A program made the position numbers and the translations under genes. A stretch of DNA of 64,000 nt, taken from positions 52,182 through 116,181 of the forward strand of contig CAVWSN010000008.1 in assembly GCA_963757815.1 (NCBI GenBank), given 5' to 3'. A model generated the notes under the pieces. The model did no database searches. It had not been told where the DNA came from and saw only the letters and a list, made by a program, of their open reading frames with translations. The stretch's first letter is position 1. Every line of letters begins with the position of its first letter. The DNA comes from JACVRW01 sp963757815 (GTDB lineage Bacteria; Actinomycetota; Thermoleophilia; Solirubrobacterales; Thermoleophilaceae). Below, piece by piece: positions 58,587 to 64,000 of this stretch.

Positions 58587-59738
58587 ATGAACCGAGACTT
58601 GCCGGTACTTGACCCGCCCGAGCGTCTCCTCTGCGGCCCCGGGCCGACGAACGTCGAGCCGTCTGTACTCGCCGCCATGGGCCGGCCGATGCTCGGCCAC
58701 CTCGACCCGCACCTGCACGAGATCCTGCTCGAGGTCGTCTCGATGCTGCGGCAGGCGTACCGCATGCCCGACGGACTCGTCCTCCCGCTCCACTGCACCG
58801 GCATGGCGGGGATGGAGACGGGAATCGCCAACCTGCTCGAGCCCGGCGACACCGCGATCGTGGCACGCGCGGGCTTCTTCGGCGGCCGGATCTCCGAGAT
58901 CGCCGGGCGTTACGGCGTCAACGCGGTGGAGGTCGAGGCCGAGTGGGGCGAGGCCGTACCGAACGAGCGCATACTCCGCGCGCTCGACGAGCATCCCGCG
59001 GCCCGGCTGGTAGCCGTGGTTCACGCCGAGACCTCCACCGGGGTCGAGCATCCGCTGGCCGAGCTCGGCGCCGCGCTGCGCGGGCGCGACACGCTGCTGA
59101 TGGCCGACTGCGTGACCTCGCTCGGAGGAGTCGAGCTCGACGTGGGCGACTGGGGCGTCGACTACGCCTATTCGTGCACGCAGAAGTGTCTCGCGGCGCC
59201 CCCCGGGATGTCGCCGGTCGCGGTCTCGGAGGCCGGCCTCGAGCGGATCCGGGCCAGAACTCAGCCGGTCCCGTTCTCATTCGACCTCCTGCTGCTGGAG
59301 CGCTACTGGATCGAACGGCCCGCCGCCTATCACCACACCGCCCCGATCCTGCACATCTACGCCCTGCACGAGGCGCTCAGGCTTGTGCTCGAGGAGGGGC
59401 TCGAGGCGCGCTGGGCGCGGCACTCGGAAGCGGGCGAGCACCTGCAACGCAGGATCGCCGAGCTCGGGCTCGAGCCGCTGGCAGACCCAGCACACCAGCT
59501 GGCGCCGCTGACGGCGGTACGTGTTCCGGAGGGGGTGGACGGAAAGGCCGTGCAGAGCCGGCTGCTGGCGCGCCACGGCATCGAGGTCGGCGGCGGGCTC
59601 GGACCCTCCTCCCCGGCGATGTGGCGCATCGGCCTCATGGGACGCAACGCAGACATCGAGACCGCCGACCGGGTGCTCGCCGCCCTCGACGAGGAGCTCG
59701 CCGCGGTCGGGCGACCCGAGCCGGCGCTGGCCGGCTGA
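58587..59738 (+). CDS. Class V aminotransferase, serine/alanine-glyoxylate type
   Basis: 383 aa. Start LPVLDPPERLLCGPGPTNVEPSVLAAMGRPMLGHLDP is typical of alanine/serine-glyoxylate aminotransferases. The PLP lysine is in SCTQKCLAAPPGMSPVA, and ADCVTSLGGVELDVGDWGVDY precedes it. C-terminal GLGPSSPAMWRIGLMG is the family's carboxylate-binding region. Converts glyoxylate to glycine using Ser or Ala. Divergent from the malyl-CoA-lyase-like gene; together they suggest glyoxylate handling or a serine-cycle-like pathway. Confidence 0.92.
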   Translation: MNRDLPVLDPPERLLCGPGPTNVEPSVLAAMGRPMLGHLDPHLHEILLEVVSMLRQAYRMPDGLVLPLHCTGMAGMETGIANLLEPGDTAIVARAGFFGGRISEIAGRYGVNAVEVEAEWGEAVPNERILRALDEHPAARLVAVVHAETSTGVEHPLAELGAALRGRDTLLMADCVTSLGGVELDVGDWGVDYAYSCTQKCLAAPPGMSPVAVSEAGLERIRARTQPVPFSFDLLLLERYWIERPAAYHHTAPILHIYALHEALRLVLEEGLEARWARHSEAGEHLQRRIAELGLEPLADPAHQLAPLTAVRVPEGVDGKAVQSRLLARHGIEVGGGLGPSSPAMWRIGLMGRNADIETADRVLAALDEELAAVGRPEPALAG

Positions 59739-59757
59739 GCCTGGGTCAGGCTGAGGT

Positions 59758-60672
59758 CTAGCCGACCCGCCGGGCGAGCGCGTGCCTCGCCGCCGGCGTG
59801 TGGCAGAAGGCCATGAACGCCTCGGAGTCCGGGCGCGACGGGCCGACCGCCGAGCGCACGACGTGCCAGCGGCGCTGGGGCAGCCCTCCGCGCGGCGAGA
59901 TGGTCGCGAGGACGCCCGTCTCGAGCTCGAGCTCCACGGCCGCCCGTGACTGCAGGGCAAGCCCGAGGCCGGCGCGCGCGGCCTGCTTGATAGCGCCGTT
60001 CGAGCCGAGCGTGAGCACTGTCGGCGCGATGCCGTGGCTGGCGAGGTACTCCTCGCACAGGGTCCGCGTGCCCGAGCCCGGCTCGCGCAGCAGCCAGTGA
60101 CGCCCGCTGAGCTCCTCGACCGCCACCCAGCGCCGGTTGGCCAGCGGATCGCCCGCGGCGGTGATGAGGACGAACTCGTTCTCCGCGAAGTCGCTGCCGA
60201 CGAGCCGCTCGTCGTCCGGGATCCGCCCCGTGATCGCGACGTCGACCTTGTGGTCGAGGACGCGCTGGAAGACCACATCGCGATTCCCCACGTCGAGGCT
60301 GATCTCGACCTCGGGATGGCGCTCACGAAACCCCTGAATCAGCTGGGGCACGAGGTACTCGCCGGCCGTGGTGACGGCGCTGAGGCGCAGCGTATGAGGC
60401 TCCACCGCCGCCGCCTCCCGCGCCGCGCGGGCGCCCTGCTCGAGCAGCCCGAGCACGTCGCTCGCGTACGGCACGTAGGCGGATCCGGCGGCGGTGGGAC
60501 GCAGGGTGCGCCCGGCGCGCTCCGTCAACTCGACCCCCAGCTCCCGCTCGAGCGCCGAGACCGCCGCCGAGACGGAGGGCTGCGTCACGACGAGCTCCTC
60601 GGCCGCCGCCGTGACCGAGCCACGGCGGACCACCGTGAGAAAGGCTACGAGCTGGGTAAGAGTGACCGCCAT
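59758..60672 (-). CDS. LysR-family transcriptional regulator (CbbR-like)
   Basis: 304 aa. HTH: LVAFLTVVRRGSVTAAAEELVVTQPSVSAAVSALERELGVEL. Effector domain with LRLSAVTTAGEYLVPQLIQGFRERHPEVEISLDVGNRDVV. The RRGSVTAAAEELVVTQPSVSA form is close to CbbR-type regulators of carbon-fixation genes, and the gene lies directly after a phosphoribulokinase-like gene on the same strand. It is tail to tail with the aminotransferase (19 bases). Confidence 0.92.
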   Translation of the reverse strand: MAVTLTQLVAFLTVVRRGSVTAAAEELVVTQPSVSAAVSALERELGVELTERAGRTLRPTAAGSAYVPYASDVLGLLEQGARAAREAAAVEPHTLRLSAVTTAGEYLVPQLIQGFRERHPEVEISLDVGNRDVVFQRVLDHKVDVAITGRIPDDERLVGSDFAENEFVLITAAGDPLANRRWVAVEELSGRHWLLREPGSGTRTLCEEYLASHGIAPTVLTLGSNGAIKQAARAGLGLALQSRAAVELELETGVLATISPRGGLPQRRWHVVRSAVGPSRPDSEAFMAFCHTPAARHALARRVG

Positions 60673-60690
60673 GCGTCAGGCCCGATCTAT

Positions 60691-60703
60691 AGAGAAAACC
60701 CTA
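60691..60703 (-). promoter_or_regulatory. TAGG-TTTTCT box, possible LysR site 2
   Basis: Complement reads TAGGGTTTTCTCT, 18 bases upstream of the lysR start. Compare TAGGTTTTTCTTT at 58516-58528. Probable autoregulatory site, unproven. Confidence 0.35.
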
Positions 60704-60803
60704 CATGGGACAGCGGGCGCGGCGGTCGGCCGTGTCGCCGAACGTTTCCGACTCTGTGTCGCGTGACGACAGCAAGTCGGGTTTGTTGAGGACGAACGCT
60801 CGC

Positions 60804-61760
60804 TCAGCTGTGCAGAGCCGAATCCGATCCGGTCGGAAAGGCGGTGTCGGCACGCGGCGGCGTGCCGCCGATCGCGAGCGCCGCCCGGGCGGTGACCACG
60901 TGGTAGAGGATCAGGAGCTGCACGAGCGCGAGCGAGTCGGAGCGCAGCAGGTCGGTCCCGACGGTGAACTCGCCGAGCCGCCGGATGCGCAGGTGGCTCG
61001 CGAAGCTCATCCGCTCCCAGACGGACTCCTCGAGCTCCGCCGCGTGCTGCGGGTCGAGGTCCCCCGGGATCCGCAGCAGCCACTCGCGCTCACGCTTGAC
61101 CAGCGCCGGGCCGTCCGGGCTGCCGTCGAGTAGGGGCGCGAGGTCCGGGTGCGGCAGTGTGTCGCGCAGGATCACGTCGGCGTCGAGATGGGCCGGACCG
61201 CCGGCCGGGTTAGCTCGGAAGGCGACGACGATGTCCGCGTGCTCGCGCTGTGGCTGGATGAAGTGCTCCGAGTCCTGCTGGCGGCGGTCGAGCTCGGCGA
61301 GCACCTCGTCCGTGGTGTAGCCGCGCCTCGTGCAGTCGCGCTTCAGCTTCCAGGCCCGGCGCAACTCCTCGGGCGGCATGAGCGCCACGCGCACGTCGTG
61401 CACGCTGCGCAGCGTCTCGGTGTGGTAATTGAGCAGCCCCTCCACAACCAGGAAGTTGGCGGGCCGAACGTACTCCGGCGGCCGAAAGGTCCCGTCGCGG
61501 TGGCTGTAGACCGGCTTCAGCACCGGCTCGCCGCGACGAAGGTGGATGAGGTGCTGGGTGAGGATGTCGAGGTGATTCGAGTCCGGATGGAGCGGCGTGA
61601 CGCCGAGCTCGCGGCGGCGCCGGCGGTCGAAGCGGTGATAGTCGTCCGCCGACACGTGGGTCACGTGGGAGTCACCGAGCACCCGAACCAGCCCACGGGT
61701 GACGGTGGTCTTGCCCGCGCCGGAGTCCCCGACCACCCCGACGACGATCGCGCGCGCCAT
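60804..61760 (-). CDS. Phosphoribulokinase/uridine-kinase family protein (PRK-like)
   Basis: About 318 aa. P-loop GVVGDSGAGKTTVTRGLVRVLG, then the PRK-type region VTHVSADDYHRFDRRRRRELGVTPLHPDSNHLDILTQHL, LLNYHTETLRSVHDVRVAL and RRGYTTDEVLAELDRR. Length and motifs fit phosphoribulokinase more than uridine kinase. PRK makes ribulose-1,5-bisphosphate; no RuBisCO gene is in the window, so its pathway is open. A TACAAT box (complement of 61767-61772) ends 6 bases before ATG 61760, implying a leaderless mRNA. The LysR gene follows. Confidence 0.82.
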   Translation of the reverse strand: MARAIVVGVVGDSGAGKTTVTRGLVRVLGDSHVTHVSADDYHRFDRRRRRELGVTPLHPDSNHLDILTQHLIHLRRGEPVLKPVYSHRDGTFRPPEYVRPANFLVVEGLLNYHTETLRSVHDVRVALMPPEELRRAWKLKRDCTRRGYTTDEVLAELDRRQQDSEHFIQPQREHADIVVAFRANPAGGPAHLDADVILRDTLPHPDLAPLLDGSPDGPALVKREREWLLRIPGDLDPQHAAELEESVWERMSFASHLRIRRLGEFTVGTDLLRSDSLALVQLLILYHVVTARAALAIGGTPPRADTAFPTGSDSALHS

Positions 61761-61783
61761 CACGAGATTGTAAGGGCGACCGG

Positions 61784-61809
61784 CTGCCCCCGGCGATCGC
61801 CGGGGGCAG
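61784..61809 (-). terminator. 12-bp GC hairpin after the ammonia-lyase-like gene
   Basis: CTGCCCCCGGCG and CGCCGGGGGCAG pair perfectly around a 2-base AT loop. It lies 17 bases after the stop of the upstream gene on the reverse strand and just ahead of the leaderless PRK promoter, so it most likely separates the two transcripts. There is no long T-run. Confidence 0.6.
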
Positions 61810-61826
61810 CATGATCGGTCAATTAC

Positions 61827-63734
61827 CTACTTGCGGACGATCACGGTCTGCGGGCCGGGCGTCCGCTCGCGGGCCTGGCGGCGCAGGACCTGGCGGCTGC
61901 GCCGAGCTCGGTTGACCGCACCGCGGGTGCGCCTGCGGACCGATGTCGGCTCGGCCGCCGCACCGCCCATGAACATGGCGGCGGGGTTGGCCTGCATGAA
62001 CGAGTAGACCAACTCGCCGGCCGGCAACTCGGGCCGCTGGTCGGTCGCCAGCTGCCACGGGATCACCGCACGCAGCGCAGCCAGCGCGTTTGCCGGGGCG
62101 ACGCCGAACGAGCGCGCTGGGTTCTGCTTCCTGCGGACCTCCATCCAGTAGCTCGACGAGAGCATCTCCTGGCCGACCAGCCGCATGGCGTTGTCCACCG
62201 CCAGCCGTGCCCTCGCCACCCGCTGGCGCGTGAAGGTCTCCATGTCCTCCACGTTGCGGACGAGCGCGTTGCCCTGTGCGGGCACCGGATTGGCGAGCGT
62301 CTGGATCTCCGCCATCAGGTCCGAGATCGTGTAGCTCGCACCCTGCGGCGGCGCCAGCGCCAGCTCGTCCGCCGTCAACACGTCCGCCGGCGCAACGACC
62401 GTGAAGAACGTGTCAGGGAACCGCAACACGCGCTGCACATGCGCCGCGATCGCGTTGGCGAGCGCGATCGTGTACGCCTCGAGATCGTTACCCCACGGCT
62501 GGGCAACGAAGTTGGCGTTCGACAGGATGAACCCGCTCACGCCGGCCTCGCCCTCTTCGACGAAGTAGCGCCGCAGCCACGGCGTGTCGAGCTCCCACGA
62601 ATCGCTCGGGTGAGAGCCCGGCACCACCGCCGGGTTGTGATCCGAGCTGTTGATCTGGATCAGGATGTTCTTCTTGAGCCGCGCGTATGCCTCCCACAGC
62701 GCGCCGTTGCGCTGGCTGTAGTCGCGGAAGCTGAGCGGATCCTGGATGATGCGCCGCCCATCGAAACCGGGCGGAGTCTCGAACTCGAACAGGTAGCTGC
62801 CACGGATCAGCTCCAGCAGCCGCCGGGCGAGCTTGTTCTGGTACGGGAACGGACGCGCCCGCTGAGGCACCTGGGTAATTGGAGTCACGCTGCTGTTGAG
62901 CCCCAGCATGCTCATCGAGAACGTCAGATCCGACCAGTCCTGCATCCTCTTCGAGTCGTACAGCAGAAGGGCCGCCTGGCCCGCTGAGTACGCGTTGGTG
63001 CTCACGATCGCAGCATCGTCCGCGGCGAACGGCGCCAGCGGCTGCAGGCCTGCCAGGGCGAGCGCCTCCCGCGCGGACATGGGCTTACCACGTAGATAGG
63101 CCCGACCGGCGCCCACCATGGTGCCCTCGACATTGCCCATCATCGGCAGGTCGCCCTCGCCGGGCGAGCCGCGCGACTGGACCACCGGCGAGATGTAGTT
63201 GTTCAGCAGATCCAGCAACATCTGCGTCAACTCGGGCGTCGCCGCCTCGTACACCATCGTGTTCGCGCGCACCACCATCATCGCGCGCACGATCTCCTCG
63301 TCGGCGACCTCGGGCCCGATGCCCTGCCTCGGTCCGTTCTTGAAGATCCGCAGCTGTCGCTCGAGCAGCAGCTGCCGGTTGTCCGGCCGCAGCGGATCGC
63401 CGGAGAAGATCGGGGTCTCACGCCCCGACCCGGTGCCGCGGTTGAAGAAATAGATCGGGATGTCCTGTCTGGCTCCCTCGAGCAGCAGCTCGTAGGCATC
63501 CTCCGAGCGCTGCCGTGCGCCGTTCGTCAGGCGCACCTTGGCGCCGTGGCGAGCGACGTCGACGACCTGCTCGATCGTCAGGTTCCTTCCGTTGAGCGTG
63601 ACGGTCTCGCCCGACTTCGTCGGGATGATCGGGTTGTAGGCGAAGGCGCTTCCGGCCAGCACGGCCAGCGCGAGGATCGCCACAAAAAGAGCGCAGAACA
63701 CTCTGCGCCGTAAAGCGGTTGTACAGCCTGTCAT
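61827..63734 (-). CDS. Secreted aromatic amino acid (histidine/phenylalanine) ammonia-lyase homologue lacking the MIO triad
   Basis: 635 aa with a signal peptide (cut near AFA-YNP, residue 32) and AAGGAGAGG-type ribosome site. The HAL/PAL fold is recognisable: LNGRNLTIEQVVDVARHGAK, IPIYFFNRGTGSG (family: VYGVNTGFG), ALALAGLQPLAPFAADDAAI, RRIIQDPLSFRD (family: QDPYSLR) and SSDHNPAV. At residues 189-197 the usual GS-x-GASGDLAP reads GSPGEGDLP: Ala-Ser-Gly, which cyclises into the MIO cofactor, is replaced by Glu-Gly, one residue shorter. The conserved Tyr of QDPYS is Leu. Ammonia-lyase activity is therefore doubtful. A basic C-terminal tail follows the domain. Confidence 0.82.
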   Translation of the reverse strand: MTGCTTALRRRVFCALFVAILALAVLAGSAFAYNPIIPTKSGETVTLNGRNLTIEQVVDVARHGAKVRLTNGARQRSEDAYELLLEGARQDIPIYFFNRGTGSGRETPIFSGDPLRPDNRQLLLERQLRIFKNGPRQGIGPEVADEEIVRAMMVVRANTMVYEAATPELTQMLLDLLNNYISPVVQSRGSPGEGDLPMMGNVEGTMVGAGRAYLRGKPMSAREALALAGLQPLAPFAADDAAIVSTNAYSAGQAALLLYDSKRMQDWSDLTFSMSMLGLNSSVTPITQVPQRARPFPYQNKLARRLLELIRGSYLFEFETPPGFDGRRIIQDPLSFRDYSQRNGALWEAYARLKKNILIQINSSDHNPAVVPGSHPSDSWELDTPWLRRYFVEEGEAGVSGFILSNANFVAQPWGNDLEAYTIALANAIAAHVQRVLRFPDTFFTVVAPADVLTADELALAPPQGASYTISDLMAEIQTLANPVPAQGNALVRNVEDMETFTRQRVARARLAVDNAMRLVGQEMLSSSYWMEVRRKQNPARSFGVAPANALAALRAVIPWQLATDQRPELPAGELVYSFMQANPAAMFMGGAAAEPTSVRRRTRGAVNRARRSRQVLRRQARERTPGPQTVIVRK

Positions 63735-63908
63735 TGCCTCTCCTTCAGATGAAGAGCGCGGTCAGTACCGGCGCCGCGGAGAACGGTGGGCCACCGCGGC
63801 TACCTGGGAGGAGCGTCAGAAGCAGGCAGCGATATGCTGCGGCGCCGCCGTGCTCCTTTCCGCCGGTGCTGTTCCGACCAATGGGTCCACTGGCGCAAAA
63901 ACACAAGC

Positions 63909-63937
63909 GGTCTATCACCCTTTGCGGAGGGCGTCAA
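63909..63937 (-). promoter_or_regulatory. Putative promoter of the ammonia-lyase-like gene
   Basis: Reverse strand: -35 TTGACG (complement of 63932-63937), 17-base spacer, -10 TAGACC (complement of 63909-63914). It would give a leader of about 165 bases before ATG 63734. The remaining intergenic sequence (63735-63949) holds nothing else that I can name. Confidence 0.4.
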
Positions 63938-63949
63938 CCGTATGGGTGA

Positions 63950-64000
63950 TCAGCGCGCCTCGGTGCCGGCCGGAGCGAGCTCGGCCGCCTCGGGCCTCCC
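63950..64000 (-). CDS. Possible C-terminal end of a gene entering from the right edge
   Basis: The reverse strand has an open frame from the window edge to TGA at 63950-63952, reading GRPEAAELAPAGTEAR before the stop. Composition is gene-like, but 16 residues are too few to identify a family. Confidence 0.3.
   Translation of the reverse strand, partial: GRPEAAELAPAGTEAR

Noticed and set aside
61827..63734. Haem peroxidase or other secreted oxidase
   Set aside because: First impression from length and signal peptide; the N-terminal and central blocks align with HAL/PAL motifs instead, and no haem-ligand motif is present.
63719..63949. Forward-strand 76-codon frame upstream of the ammonia-lyase-like gene
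   Set aside because: No ribosome site, no recognisable composition, and it overlaps the likely promoter and leader of the reverse-strand gene.

Overview
The window is very GC-rich, densely coding bacterial DNA from a high-GC actinomycete. The best match is the class Thermoleophilia (Solirubrobacterales/Gaiellales type). The reasons are actinobacterial families (PspAA/PspAB with PspA, the RskA/SigK pair, ABC exporters, FadE-rich fatty-acid genes) combined with a Firmicutes-like block disA-carD-ispD-ispF-cysS-rlmB-sigH that ends in a sporulation-type SigH sigma factor. No rRNA, CRISPR array, prophage or insertion sequence was seen; there is one tRNA (Thr, TGU). The taxonomic placement is inference. 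No stretch longer than about 300 bases lacks a gene.

Layout. 0-8.8 kb: envelope maintenance, with an M23 peptidase, the membrane-stress set HtpX, PspAB, PspA and PspAA around an AraC-type regulator, a lipoprotein, and a MarR-controlled drug-type ABC exporter. 8.8-20 kb: acyl-CoA degradation, with four acyl-CoA dehydrogenases (two as a FadE pair next to a TetR gene), a thiolase, a 3-hydroxyacyl-CoA dehydrogenase and a Ser/Thr kinase; two promoters share an 18-bp TetR-like operator and two leaders share a 33-nt hairpin repeat. 20-29.5 kb: a CNNM protein, pterin dehydratase, a B12-binding-type protein, rhomboid, two ECF sigma systems, and an acyltransferase fused to glycerol-3-phosphate dehydrogenase. 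29.5-37.5 kb: tRNA-Thr and the sigH/rlmB/cysS/amidase/ispF/PHP/ispD/carD/disA block. 37.5-48.6 kb: nitrogen metabolism, with a split glutamate-synthase-like module (three genes), a divergent type III glutamine synthetase, a GAF-PucR regulator and an AmtB ammonium transporter followed by small membrane proteins. 48.6-52.5 kb: RadA and a DnaQ-GIY-YIG nuclease. 52.5-59.8 kb: folate and one-carbon genes (PabB-PabC fusion, cyclodeaminase/cyclohydrolase, 2-oxoglutarate dioxygenase, GcvT-like protein, malyl-CoA-lyase-like protein, serine-glyoxylate-type aminotransferase). 59.8-64 kb: LysR, a phosphoribulokinase-like kinase and a secreted ammonia-lyase homologue without the usual catalytic tripeptide.

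Strongest observations. (1) The glutamine synthetase and ammonium-transporter promoters carry the same array of TGTG-N7-CACA sites: one abuts the -35 box and a second lies exactly 33 bp upstream, which suggests one activator controls both. (2) A secreted histidine/phenylalanine ammonia-lyase-fold protein has lost the Ala-Ser-Gly triad that forms the MIO cofactor. (3) Three one-carbon promoters share an ACRAATTYGT palindrome. (4) At least 14 apparent frame breaks fall in nine otherwise convincing genes, most simply explained by small indel errors in a draft or metagenome assembly; affected genes are annotated across the break.
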